Of a stretch of DNA of 64,000 nt, positions 53,177-61,846 are shown piece by piece; within the stretch, counting starts at the first letter, position 1; each line of letters starts with the position of its first letter. The position numbers were made by a program, and so were the translations under genes. The notes beneath the pieces were generated by a model. The model was given only the letters and a program-made list of their open reading frames with translations. It was not told the DNA's origin and searched no databases. The DNA comes from Nitrospira sp. (GTDB lineage: Bacteria; Nitrospirota; Nitrospiria; Nitrospirales; Nitrospiraceae), in NCBI GenBank assembly GCA_022842445.1, contig JALHPO010000008.1:62001-126000 (forward strand), given 5' to 3'.

Positions 53177-53271
53177 CGAGACCTGAATCGCAGCAGGAAA
53201 TACCACCCCTGGAATAGTTATTTGGACGAACTCTATAATGGCTTTGCTTTTGCTAGTAGGAGAGCCTGCCC

Positions 53272-55335
53272 ATGGCTTCACCTGATATGCTAAACACACA
53301 GTACCGCGCCCTCCTGGATGTGTCCGCATCCATCGCAGCACACCACGACCTGACCGAGTTATTTCGTACCCTCGCCCAACGACTCCCCCAAGTGCTCACG
53401 TTCTCGTCCATGGTTCTGGGACTGCACGACCCGAGCAAGAATGTCATGCGCCTCCAGGTGCTGGAGAACCTGCGGCCGATGCCTGTGTCGCCCGGCCTTG
53501 AATTTCCCGTCGAAGACGTTCCGGGCGGGTGGGTGTGGCAACATCAGCAGCCCCTTGTCTGCACCAATCTTGAGGAAGAGACCCGCTTCCCCAAGGTGAT
53601 ACCGATAATTCGCCAGGCAGGTATCCGCTCACTGTGCATCGTCCCTCTCACAACGGCGCGCCGACGTCTGGGCGCGATGGGCGTCGGAAGCCTGGAGGAT
53701 CATCACTACGGACAGGCGGAGATCGATTTTCTGCAACTGGTGGCCAAGCAAGTCGCTGTTGCGATTGAGAACACGCTGAACTTCGAGCGTGCGCAGCAGG
53801 CCGAGAAGGAGATGAGGTGCCAGTACGAGCGCGAGCGCTTGATGCTGGAAATCAATAATGCCGTCGTGTCTCACCTCAGTCTCCGCGACCTCCTCAAAGC
53901 GATCTCCCTCAGCCTGCGTCGGGTCATTCCACACGACGCGGCTCTGTTGACGCTGCATGAGCCCGGGAGCGATCAACTTCGCCTTCACGCGCTCGATTTG
54001 CAGATGTTTGGCACGGTTCCTTTTGAGGAAGGTGTGCTTATCTCGTTACATGATACGCCCGAAGGACAGGCAATCGCGTCACGCCAACCAGTTTTGGTCG
54101 GTCCCGTTGTTGATCTCACCCGATTCTCTTCCCCCTGGGTCCGGCACGCGGTCGAGAATGGTGTCCGGTCGGGATGTGCAGTTCCCCTGATCACACACGA
54201 CCGTACCGTTGGGGCACTGAGCGTGGTGAGTTCGCGCGAAAATGCGTTCAGTGAGGCGGATGTGTGGTTGCTCAGCCAATGCGCCAAACAAATCGCCATT
54301 GCGGTCGAGAACGTACTTGCGTATCAAGAAATTGCAACCCTAAAGGACAAGCTGAACAAAGAAAAGCTCTACCTGGAAGACGAAATACGAAGCGAATTGA
54401 ACTTCGAGGAGATCATCGGGGAGAGTCCTGCGATTAAGCATGTGTTGAGACAAGTGAGCATCGTGGCACCCACGGACTCCACCGTCCTGATTCTCGGCGA
54501 GACCGGAACCGGCAAGGAACTTCTTGCCCGCGCCATCCATGACCGAAGCAAACGACGAGAACGGACCTTCGTGAAATTGAACTGCGCGGCAATTCCCACG
54601 GGGCTGCTCGAGAGTGAGTTATTCGGGCACGAGCGGGGGGCCTTTACTGGGGCAATTGCGACCAAAGTGGGGCGGTTCGAACTGGCGGATGGGGGAACTC
54701 TCTTCCTCGACGAGGTGGGCGACATTCCCCTTGAATTGCAATCGAAATTGCTTCGTGTGCTGCAGGAACAGGAGTTTGAGCGGCTTGGGAGTACAAGAAC
54801 CATCAAGGTCAGTGTACGGCTTCTCGCGGCCACGAACCGAGCTCTTGACGAAATGGTGGCGGAGAAACTCTTTCGGAGCGATCTGTACTATCGGTTGAAT
54901 GTGTTTCCGCTCACCCTGCCGGCGCTGCGTGACCGCCGCCAGGACATTCCTCTTCTGGTTCGGTATTTCGTTCTACAGTTTGCTCGTCGTATGGACAAGG
55001 CCATCGACACGATTCCCACGGAGACCATGACGGCGTTGTCCCGCTATGACTGGCCGGGCAACATTCGTGAGCTGGAAAACTTGATTGAACGGGCCATCAT
55101 TCTCACGCAGGGTACGGCACTCTATGTCCCACTGGCCGAACTGAAACAGCGCGCCGGAAACGGGATTCCACCTCCTGCAACGTTGGAGGAGACGGAACGG
55201 GAACACATCTTGAGAATCCTCAAATCAGCCAAGTGGGTGATCGGCGGTCCGACCGGGGCTGCCGCCCAACTCGGCATGAAACGCACCACCCTCCAATCCA
55301 AGATGCAGCGGCTCGGCATCGTCCGTCCGATCTAA
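53272..55335 (+). CDS. sigma-54 activator with tandem GAF domains
   Basis: A 687-residue enhancer-binding protein. Two GAF domains (about residues 20-175 and 195-345) are joined by a helix. The AAA+ domain spans about 375-610: Walker A GETGTGKE (409-416), canonical GAFTGA (456-461), Walker B LFLDEVGDIPL. The C-terminal Fis helix-turn-helix is ATLEETEREHILRILKSAKWVIGGPTGAAAQLGMKRTTLQSKMQRLGI. It is a homologue of the protein at 40424 (same linker LYLE-DEIRSELNFEEIIGESPAI) with an extra GAF. A TATAAT (53234-53239) and GTAGGAGAG precede the ATG. Confidence 0.94.
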   Translation: MASPDMLNTQYRALLDVSASIAAHHDLTELFRTLAQRLPQVLTFSSMVLGLHDPSKNVMRLQVLENLRPMPVSPGLEFPVEDVPGGWVWQHQQPLVCTNLEEETRFPKVIPIIRQAGIRSLCIVPLTTARRRLGAMGVGSLEDHHYGQAEIDFLQLVAKQVAVAIENTLNFERAQQAEKEMRCQYERERLMLEINNAVVSHLSLRDLLKAISLSLRRVIPHDAALLTLHEPGSDQLRLHALDLQMFGTVPFEEGVLISLHDTPEGQAIASRQPVLVGPVVDLTRFSSPWVRHAVENGVRSGCAVPLITHDRTVGALSVVSSRENAFSEADVWLLSQCAKQIAIAVENVLAYQEIATLKDKLNKEKLYLEDEIRSELNFEEIIGESPAIKHVLRQVSIVAPTDSTVLILGETGTGKELLARAIHDRSKRRERTFVKLNCAAIPTGLLESELFGHERGAFTGAIATKVGRFELADGGTLFLDEVGDIPLELQSKLLRVLQEQEFERLGSTRTIKVSVRLLAATNRALDEMVAEKLFRSDLYYRLNVFPLTLPALRDRRQDIPLLVRYFVLQFARRMDKAIDTIPTETMTALSRYDWPGNIRELENLIERAIILTQGTALYVPLAELKQRAGNGIPPPATLEETEREHILRILKSAKWVIGGPTGAAAQLGMKRTTLQSKMQRLGIVRPI

Positions 55336-55346
55336 CAGCAATTGCT

Positions 55347-55370
55347 TCGGCACTTGCCGACGGCTCGGCA
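55347..55370. promoter_or_regulatory. candidate upstream activator site TCGGCA/TGCCGA
   Basis: Three half-sites in 24 bp: TCGGCA (55347-55352), TGCCGA (55355-55360), TCGGCA (55365-55370). Positioned about 110-130 bp upstream of the sigma-54-like promoter. A terminator for the activator is the alternative explanation. Confidence 0.4.
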
Positions 55371-55478
55371 GATGCGCTCGTCAGATATGTTCCCCTCGCA
55401 TAGTCATGATCTCAGTTCAGCCTAACAATCCATCGCTTTATCAATAGCTTTTCGCTTGTAACGTGTTGTCGTCAGTAT

Positions 55479-55494
55479 CGGCACACTCTGTGCC
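55479..55494 (+). promoter_or_regulatory. sigma-54-like promoter
   Basis: CGGCACACTCTGTGCC: GG at 55480-55481 and GC at 55492-55493, 10 nt apart, with CAC after the GG and GTGC at -12 (consensus TTGC). A weaker match than at 42161. Confidence 0.5.
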
Positions 55495-55592
55495 ATAGAT
55501 ATACCGTGTCGTGCCCAGGAACGCCAGTAGGAGAACGGGAAACAGTTCATGACCAGTAACTGTCCAATCAGACTCTGGAATGGAAACTCATC

Positions 55593-56297
55593 ATGTTACG
55601 CATCCCGATCATACTGTTGATTGCCATTGCAAACTTGTTCAACGGCTGTGCGCACACCACGCAAGCAAGAAACAGTCAGCCATCGGACTTCCTGGATAAA
55701 TGCCATTCCACACTCCAGGCAGGTCCGAAGGATCGGATGTTGTGGACATACAGAAATCCGACGACCAACTGGGCGGCATATAACAAGGTCCAGTTAAAGC
55801 CTGTGACGATCAGGGAAGGCTTGTCCTACAGACTTCTTCTCCAAGAACGCCATGATCTCTTACTGCTCGCCGGTGCTTTGGAGGACATGCTCTACCTGAA
55901 ACTGTCGCAGGATTACGAAATGACCGAGAGTTCCACCGCCGGAACAATGCTCATTCAAGTGGTGATCACACATCGAGATGAGCGCTCGACGGCGCCGGCC
56001 TTATGGTCCCGCGTAGCCCAAGAGCTACAGGCTGTCGCCACGATTTATACCCTCGCCGGTAAACCTCCATTTGCCGGAGAGGTCATAGCCGAGTTCACGA
56101 TCCGTGATGCACAGACAGGTGAGCTTCTTGCTGCAGGAGCCGATCGGCGCGTATGTCGGCAAGACCGCTTTGTTGATAGAAAGGTCCTCAATTCTTGGGG
56201 CGACGTCAAGAACGGTCTTGAACTCTGGGCGGACCTGTCCGCCTACCGCCTCTGTGTCTTACGTGGTGTATCAGACTGCGTTGAGCCTACGGCCTAG
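55593..56297 (+). CDS. lipoprotein resembling DUF3313
   Basis: A 234-residue lipoprotein: signal RIPIILLIAIANLFNGC with lipobox NGC (Cys19), then VQLKPVTIREG, LLAGALEDMLYLKLSQDYEMTESSTAGTMLIQVVITHRDERSTAPALWSRVAQELQAVATIYTLAGKPPFAGEVIAEFTIRDAQTGELLAAGADRRVC. The order of motifs matches DUF3313 lipoproteins, whose role is unknown. First gene after the sigma-54-like promoter. Confidence 0.78.
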   Translation: MLRIPIILLIAIANLFNGCAHTTQARNSQPSDFLDKCHSTLQAGPKDRMLWTYRNPTTNWAAYNKVQLKPVTIREGLSYRLLLQERHDLLLLAGALEDMLYLKLSQDYEMTESSTAGTMLIQVVITHRDERSTAPALWSRVAQELQAVATIYTLAGKPPFAGEVIAEFTIRDAQTGELLAAGADRRVCRQDRFVDRKVLNSWGDVKNGLELWADLSAYRLCVLRGVSDCVEPTA

Positions 56298-56408
56298 TTC
56301 GTGAATCACGTTCACTGTGTCAGCTAAATGTGGTGGGGCGCTTCCAAACGTAACGTTATCTGCCCGGCTGATCGAATGTACGCGGAGATCATACTCAAGG
56401 AGGATGCG

Positions 56409-57395
56409 ATGGAACTGAAAATGCCGAGTCTCGAACAAGCTTACTGGGGATTGCGTGCCATGAAGACGGTCGCCATGGCGGATGGGATGTTTGATGCGTC
56501 CGAGCGGCACATGCTGGAATCCATCCAGCGGATCTTCGGCACGACACACGATCCGGAGCAGCTTGCTCCAATCACGCCAGCCGAGCTGGCCCGGGTGTTT
56601 CCCGATCCGCAGCTCAGGAGGCAGCTCGTGCAAGGGTTAGTCATCATGACGCTGATCGATGGGAAGGCGGGCCCAACCGAAACAGCTTACGTTGAACAGT
56701 TTGCGCAAGCGCTGGAGGTCGATGCTCCCGAGGTGAAGAATTTGCAGCATGTCCTGAAGGGAGAAATACTCCAGCTTCGCCTTGATCTGGTGCGCCGGTT
56801 CTGGTTGCGGCAAAAGGTGGCCGAGGTCTGGAACAAGGAGGGCATCAGAGGGCTCCTTAAGTTTGTTCGCGGGATGATGGGACGGTATGCGGACAAGGAA
56901 TTGGCAGCTCGCTACCAGGGGTTGGAACATTGTCAGCCTGGTTCGTTGGGCCGCTCCCTTTGGGAATATTGGCATGTGAACGGGTTCGCGCTTCCTGGAC
57001 AAAAGGGCGGGGCGCCTGAGCAAATCGTGTTCCATGATTGTGCGCATGTTCTCTCAGGTTACGGCACGGCTCCGGAAGAAGAAGTGCAGGTCGCCTGCTT
57101 CAGCGCCGGCTTTCAGCGGCGCGAGCCATGGATGTTTGTCTTTTTTGTCTTGCTGCAATTTCACGTCGGTATCCGCATGACGCCCATCACCCAGGCGCGG
57201 ACGGGAATGTTCGATCCGTTGAAAGCCATGATCGCCGTTCGCCGAGGGGCTGCGATGAACGTGGACCTAAACGACGGTTGGGACTACTGGCCGGTGATGG
57301 CTGAACAGGTCGGGGAACTCCGGCGGCGGTACAACATTCTACCCGTCGAGGCCTTCCTGCCTGCGAAGCAGGAAACGATCGCGGCTGGGACCTAA
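56409..57395 (+). CDS. TerB-like domain plus Coq4-like domain protein
   Basis: A 328-residue protein. Residues 1-140 have a TerB/DjlA N-terminal pattern (AMKTVAMADGMFDASERHMLESIQRIF ... LVQGLVIMTLIDGKAGPTETAYVEQFAQALEV). Residues 160-320 resemble Coq4: LFHVRGMMG, EYWHVNGFALPG, and the HDCAHVLSGYGTAPEEEVQVACFSAG motif, matching the HDxxH metal or lipid site of Coq4. Coq4 removes a carboxyl group in ubiquinone biosynthesis in eukaryotes. The function here is not known. ATG 56409 has AAGGAGG upstream. Confidence 0.75.
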   Translation: MELKMPSLEQAYWGLRAMKTVAMADGMFDASERHMLESIQRIFGTTHDPEQLAPITPAELARVFPDPQLRRQLVQGLVIMTLIDGKAGPTETAYVEQFAQALEVDAPEVKNLQHVLKGEILQLRLDLVRRFWLRQKVAEVWNKEGIRGLLKFVRGMMGRYADKELAARYQGLEHCQPGSLGRSLWEYWHVNGFALPGQKGGAPEQIVFHDCAHVLSGYGTAPEEEVQVACFSAGFQRREPWMFVFFVLLQFHVGIRMTPITQARTGMFDPLKAMIAVRRGAAMNVDLNDGWDYWPVMAEQVGELRRRYNILPVEAFLPAKQETIAAGT

Positions 57396-57461
57396 GCGAA
57401 ACAGTGTGCGCATGAATGGTTCGTCATTTAGCGACATCCTGACTACATGAAGGAGATGGTG

Positions 57462-58178
57462 ATGACAGCAGTCAACCGTTACGCAACATCGTGGGAGAGT
57501 TTTTGGGGTTCTACGACCGGTACCGCCGGTGAAGTGTTTTGGGATGCCGATCCGATCCATGCATCCCGACAGGACCTGGCGCTATTCCGTGACTATTTCA
57601 ATCCGCGACTTCCCTTGATCGATCTGGGGTGTGGGAACGGCACCCAAACACGGTTTTTGGCCAATCATTTCACAGTCGTGATTGGCACTGAGATTGCGCC
57701 TGCAGCAGTTGAATTAGCCACGACGACCAATGGCGCAGCCAATATTACGTATCGCCTCTTCGATGTGCTGCGTCCTGATGACGCACAACGCCTCCACGAC
57801 AAAATTGGGGATGCCAACCTCTACATAAGGGCAGTGTTGCATCAACTGTCTCCGGCAGATCAAGCAACAGCCGTTCAGAGCATCGAACGGCTCCTGGGAG
57901 CAACAGGGACGTTGTATTTTATCGAGCTGTCATCGGCTGCAGAACCCTACTTTGCCCGACTGATCCAACAGTATGGCCCGCCTCCCGGGCTCGCACGAGT
58001 GTTCCAGCATCAGATAACGCCGGGCATGCTACGTGAAAATGCCATCAATTCATTGTTCCCGCCGGAGCGATTCGCGATCCTTGGCACCGGTCCGAGTCAG
58101 ATCCGCACGGTCCATACCCTCCCGACTGGTGACGTGGTGGAGGTGCCGGCTTTCTATGCCATTCTTCGGCGGCAGTAA
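57462..58178 (+). CDS. class I SAM-dependent methyltransferase
   Basis: A 238-residue methyltransferase: motif I PLIDLGCGNGTQTRFLA, motif II VVIGTEIAP, a post-II YRLFDVL, and IRAVLHQLSPADQATAVQSIERLLGATGTLYFIEL. The substrate is not evident; ubiquinone/menaquinone-type or small-molecule methylation is possible given the Coq4-like neighbour. ATG 57462 has AAGGAG 6 nt upstream; ATG 57447 is in frame. Confidence 0.85.
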   Translation: MTAVNRYATSWESFWGSTTGTAGEVFWDADPIHASRQDLALFRDYFNPRLPLIDLGCGNGTQTRFLANHFTVVIGTEIAPAAVELATTTNGAANITYRLFDVLRPDDAQRLHDKIGDANLYIRAVLHQLSPADQATAVQSIERLLGATGTLYFIELSSAAEPYFARLIQQYGPPPGLARVFQHQITPGMLRENAINSLFPPERFAILGTGPSQIRTVHTLPTGDVVEVPAFYAILRRQ

Positions 58179-58245
58179 AGCGGGGTTCTGTGAGGGTCTA
58201 CCCAGAACACAGCGAATGGCCAGCGGTTATGAGAAAGGACAAGTC

Positions 58246-58629
58246 ATGGAACTCCCCGGCCCGTTAGATGTCGTCAGTCAACTAGTGACAGCTATGAATG
58301 CCTGTGATCTGGAATCGGCCCTGACTCTTTTCGAATCTAGCGCTTCGTTCGTCATGAAGCCCGGTGTGGTCGTCAACGGGCCCGCTGGGATACGCAAGGC
58401 GCTTGAAGGCTTCATGGCGCTGAAACCGACATTAACCATCAAAGCGCAGCAGATCGTGCAGGCAGGGGATGTTGCGCAGTACTGTGCCCGCTGGAGCATC
58501 ACGGGAATCGATCCGATGGGAGCTGCCGTGCAATTCAGCGGGCGATCCTCCAGCATCTTGCGGCGCCAACCCGGCGGGCGGTGGCTCTTCCTGGTGGATA
58601 ACCCGTGGGGGACGGATATTGTCGAATAG
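58246..58629 (+). CDS. SnoaL/NTF2-like protein
   Basis: A 127-residue NTF2-fold protein: VSQLVTAMNACDLESALTLFESSASFVMKPGVVVNGPAGIRKALEGFMALKPTLTIKAQQIVQAGDVAQYCARWSITGIDPMGAAVQFSGRSSSILRRQPGGRWLFLVDNPWG. This corresponds to the SnoaL-like or DUF4440 families. Role unknown. AAAGGA precedes the ATG. Confidence 0.8.
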   Translation: MELPGPLDVVSQLVTAMNACDLESALTLFESSASFVMKPGVVVNGPAGIRKALEGFMALKPTLTIKAQQIVQAGDVAQYCARWSITGIDPMGAAVQFSGRSSSILRRQPGGRWLFLVDNPWGTDIVE

Positions 58630-58679
58630 CTTACCCAGGGGTGTGGTTGAACAAATCAGTCAAACTGAAGGGGGTTGTC

Positions 58680-59216
58680 ATGAGGATCATCCATTATTTC
58701 ATCGTTGTGATGGGCTTGGTTGTTGGTCTTGCTGGAAGCAATAATTCTTTGGTCTCGGCGAAGACGCTTGAGGCTGGGTATGCGAGTACAAGTTGGATGG
58801 GTATAGGAGAGGTTCATGATCTCCCGGATGGGGGACAGGTGATCAACGCCATCGTTAAAGGCGTGATGATCGTCCGTCATTCGAATGGCGAGGTCGGTGG
58901 GATTGTTCATACGGCCCAGCTTGAATGCCCGATTCGTGTCACCCTCAACAAAGCGGATGACCACAGAGGCTACTTCGGACTCTGCACGATTCTCGCCCAT
59001 GAGGGGAAAGATGTGGGTTATGCCGCATGGAAATGCGCTGGAGGGCGTATGGAGTGTGAAGGCGAATTTACCTTTACAGGCGGGGCCGGTGGATTTAGTG
59101 GAATCTCGGGAACAACGCCGTTCTTCAGCAGGATTGTCTTCGAGAAGCTGGAAGCAGGCAACGCTCGAGCCGTCGGCTATGCGTATTGGCCGAACCTGAC
59201 CGTGACGTTACCATGA
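58680..59216 (+). CDS. exported protein of unknown function
   Basis: A 178-residue protein. N-terminal signal peptide RIIHYFIVVMGLVVGLAGSNNSLVSA, then a beta-rich domain with GEVHDLPDGGQVINAIVKGVMIVRH and a pair of cysteines (LGLCTIL ... KCAGGRMECEGEF). Its stop codon lies exactly at the boundary with the RHS fragment on the opposite strand. No family recognised. Confidence 0.65.
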   Translation: MRIIHYFIVVMGLVVGLAGSNNSLVSAKTLEAGYASTSWMGIGEVHDLPDGGQVINAIVKGVMIVRHSNGEVGGIVHTAQLECPIRVTLNKADDHRGYFGLCTILAHEGKDVGYAAWKCAGGRMECEGEFTFTGGAGGFSGISGTTPFFSRIVFEKLEAGNARAVGYAYWPNLTVTLP

Positions 59217-59590
59217 GTAACCCGCTGTCGTAACTAAAGGTGGCCGTCAGACTGGGGCCGCTGATCGCTGCCAGTTGGTTTCTCGCATTCCAGGTATAGG
59301 TGGTCGTACCACTTGCGTCAGTGAACGTCGCCAGATTGCCGTTCAGGTCATACGTCTCGGTGCTCGCGCCGAGTGCCGTTTGCTGGTTATTGGCGTTGTA
59401 CGTCGTCGTGGTGAGTGCCGGAGGAATGTTTGAGCGTCCGAATGTGCCCCCTGTCTTAATCCGATTACCGGCTGCATCATAGGTATAGAGCAGCGTCCCC
59501 AGCGTCGTCGTACCTTTCTTATAGGTGAGAGCTCTTTGCCGAGTGACATTGTCACACGGACAACCCTTCCCATTCCCTACTTGACTCCGG
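59217..59590 (-). pseudogene. RHS/YD-repeat protein fragment
   Basis: Reading the minus strand from about 59590 to 59217 gives a continuous frame of some 120 codons with YD/RHS repeats (YTYDAAGNRI, TYNANNQQTALG, TYDLNGNLATFTDASGTTTYTWNARNQLAAI, FSYDSG). There is no start codon with a ribosome site and no full RHS core on either side; the frame goes on antisense into the exported-protein gene and stops near 59125. It is the remnant of a polymorphic-toxin-type RHS gene. Confidence 0.75.
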
Positions 59591-59591
59591 C

Positions 59592-60212
59592 TCAGTATGA
59601 CTCGATCTTGCGAATGTAGAAATCGATAAGCCGATTCCCCAGAAACTCAGCTTCAATGTTGGTTGTTACGTCGAAGTAATTCTGTATCGTGTTCGGCCAC
59701 TTGCTGCGCAGCATCTTCAGTTCTTCTTGGGTGGCTGGTCGTTGCCCCGCGCCTTCGTAGGCTAACCTCGAACCGTGATAGGCGAACATAACCTGAACTG
59801 TTTTCTTGAAGTCTTCAAGGCTTTGCCCTAACTTGACTCCGTTCTCAGTTGTTAATGTGCCAACATCGATCTTGGTTGCCACACAATTGATACTTGGACG
59901 AATGGTAGAAATCCTAAATCCGGTGATGTCCTTGTAGCCACCCATGATCCCCGACTCAAAAACCAAGAACGATTCGCCTTTCGTCGAAGAATGCATGTAA
60001 CAGATTGCTACATCCGCTTCTTCTTCGTTGCTGAGCCGTACAGGCTCTGCAGTACCGTAGACTTTCTGCACCTCACCCAAGGCTGTGACACCTACTGTCG
60101 CACTATTAATTGAAAACGTTTGAGAGGGCACTTCGGCAGCACACAAGGCTGTCGCCCATAAAACCATGCCAAACGAGACACTTATCGGTATATACGACGA
60201 GAGTTGTATCAC
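59592..60212 (-). CDS. exported hypothetical protein
   Basis: A 206-residue protein with signal peptide (MIQLSSYIPISVSFGMVLWATALCAAEV), then ATVGVTALGEVQKVYGTAEPVRLSNEEEADVAICYMHSS and a C-terminal domain with YFDVTTNIEAEFLGNRLIDFYIRKIE. Codons have more A/T than most genes here, which suggests it entered with the RHS fragment behind it. Whether it is a cognate immunity protein cannot be told. Confidence 0.6.
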   Translation of the reverse strand: MIQLSSYIPISVSFGMVLWATALCAAEVPSQTFSINSATVGVTALGEVQKVYGTAEPVRLSNEEEADVAICYMHSSTKGESFLVFESGIMGGYKDITGFRISTIRPSINCVATKIDVGTLTTENGVKLGQSLEDFKKTVQVMFAYHGSRLAYEGAGQRPATQEELKMLRSKWPNTIQNYFDVTTNIEAEFLGNRLIDFYIRKIESY

Positions 60213-61026
60213 GGCACGACTAGTATCATTTCCCCTCGGAAATCTGTTCTCGACAATCGCGCGGAAGGATCATGCATCCTGTGGATGCCGTATTGTTCCC
60301 TCTGCGGTTGTCGCCATGAATGAGAAAACCACCGCTTCTCCCAGCCATATCGGTTCCTGGGACCGGGGATAGTGAAAGCGTCATCGGCCCACGTCGAGTG
60401 TTTGGTTGTCCTACAACCCAAGAACCCCGCGGAAGGGGACCAATATTCAATTGACCCTGAGGAACAGAACAGGGTCAGGTCTTGCAATCACACATGGCTC
60501 GGCCTCCCGCAGAAGTCTCACCCAACCGTTAGCCTGGATTCTACCGAGAACGCTGTGCCTGTCAATCGCTCTCCACATCATGCCATAGCCTGCGACGGCA
60601 GCAGAGATTGTCCGCATCGCGGCGGACATCGCACCGGACGCGTAGACAGGATACCTCGATCAGGAGACTCCAGCTGGAGCTACGACTGAGCCTGCGCGAG
60701 GTATTGCGTCGAGTCGGGTGTGGTGGCTGGAGACAGCGGTGGCGCGTCGGGAACTCGCCTGAGTGTACCAACTGCTTGCACAGCTTGGTTTGCCGATTCA
60801 TCAGCAGCGGCCCGCGCAGGTTGGCGGTCACGGCCGAGATTCTCCGATGGGATGGTCAGAATCACCGCCGTCGAGAGTTTGTCCGGCTCGTCGAGCGATT
60901 GCAGCCACTTGTGTGTGGTTGATGAGGTCTTGCCATCACGCACCCGACTCACTCGAATATCATCTTCCGTTCAATATATCGCATCCGCTGCCGCCCATTC
61001 CGATTCCCAGCGTCGCCTACAGTTGT
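60213..61026. other. 0.8-kb region without recognisable gene
   Basis: Several short Arg-, Ser- or Cys-rich frames occur on both strands, none with a ribosome site or family match. It contains the inverted repeat at 60452-60477. It may be the debris of the same insertion that left the RHS fragment. Confidence 0.5.
60452..60477. repeat. REP-like inverted repeat TGACCCTG / CAGGGTCA
   Basis: TGACCCTG (60452-60459), 10-nt loop, CAGGGTCA (60470-60477), followed by GGTCTTGCAATCACACAT. From memory the trailing sequence resembles REP-type elements associated with REP-associated transposases; that is not checked here. Confidence 0.4.
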
Positions 61027-61055
61027 TTGACGCTCCCTCCCCCATCCGTTAGAAT
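61027..61055 (+). promoter_or_regulatory. sigma-70-like promoter of the glycosyltransferase cluster
   Basis: TTGACG (61027-61032), 17 bp, TAGAAT (61050-61055), then 6 nt and a GTG at 61062 that opens a 15-codon frame. A close match to the consensus. Confidence 0.65.
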
Positions 61056-61061
61056 GCGCGC

Positions 61062-61109
61062 GTGAATACCCTTTCCACAGGCCGCTGCCGGAGCATTCGC
61101 GCATTATGA
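61062..61109 (+). CDS. 15-codon leaderless ORF coupled to the GT2 gene
   Basis: GTG at 61062, 6 nt after the -10 box, reads MNTLSTGRCRSIRAL and ends in TGA at 61107, overlapping the glycosyltransferase ATG (61106) as ATGA. The GT2 start itself has no Shine-Dalgarno sequence, so translation reinitiation from this small ORF is a natural way to start it. Confidence 0.4.
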   Translation: MNTLSTGRCRSIRAL

Positions 61110-61846
61110 CGCCGCCGTCCAGTTCCAGTCCCTGGGCCTCGGTCATCATTCCCATTAAGGACGAACGGGAAAACCTGTCGCCTCTTGTGGCGGGCCTCTT
61201 CAAAGTCATGGACTCCCACGAATCGTCACAATCACGCCCCTACGAGATTATTTTTGTGGATGACGGCAGCAGCGACGGCAGTAGCCAGGAACTGGATCGT
61301 CTGGCAGCGCAGCATCCCCAGGTCAAGGTGTTTCACTTCGACCGGAATTACGGTAAGACCTGCGCCCTCGATGCGGGATTTCGGCAGTCCTCCGGCGAGA
61401 TCATCATCCAAATCGACGGCGACCTTCAACAAGACAGCGAAGATATCTTGAAACTGCTCCCCCTCACGTCCAGCTACGATCTCGTGTGCGGATGGAGACA
61501 GCAACGGCAGGACGGCTTCGTAAAGATGATCTCCTCCCGAATTGCGAACCGCGTGCGAAACCGGTTCACTCACGACGGCGTGCACGATACGGGATGTCCG
61601 CTCAAAGTATTCCGGCGCCCCGTGCTGGAGCGCATCACGCTGTATGAAGGCATGCACCGGTTTTTCCCTGCGCTCGCGCAGATGCATGGATTCACCGTGA
61701 CTGAAGTGCCGGTTCGGCATTACCCGCGCATTCACGGTCAGTCGAAATACGGTATGGGCAACCGGCTGTTCAAATCTCTCTACGACCTGATCGCCGTGCG
61801 GTGGATGATGGATCGGGTGCTGCGGTACAAACTGCGTGATCAGTGA
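61106..61846 (+). CDS. GT2 glycosyltransferase, polyprenyl-phosphate sugar synthase type
   Basis: A 246-residue cytoplasmic glycosyltransferase of the dolichyl-phosphate mannose synthase/ArnC group: ASVIIPIKDERENLSPLVAGL, FVDDGSSDGSSQ, and the metal-binding IQIDGDLQQD (DxD). A C-terminal TM pair as in ArnC is absent. It should transfer a sugar from a nucleotide donor to undecaprenyl phosphate, supplying the ArnT-like enzyme of the same cluster. Start ATG 61106. Confidence 0.88.
   Translation: MTPPSSSSPWASVIIPIKDERENLSPLVAGLFKVMDSHESSQSRPYEIIFVDDGSSDGSSQELDRLAAQHPQVKVFHFDRNYGKTCALDAGFRQSSGEIIIQIDGDLQQDSEDILKLLPLTSSYDLVCGWRQQRQDGFVKMISSRIANRVRNRFTHDGVHDTGCPLKVFRRPVLERITLYEGMHRFFPALAQMHGFTVTEVPVRHYPRIHGQSKYGMGNRLFKSLYDLIAVRWMMDRVLRYKLRDQ

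Noticed and set aside
60608..60922. Arg-rich frames in the region after the RHS remnant
   Set aside because: Several overlapping frames on both strands, all low in structure; probably non-coding.
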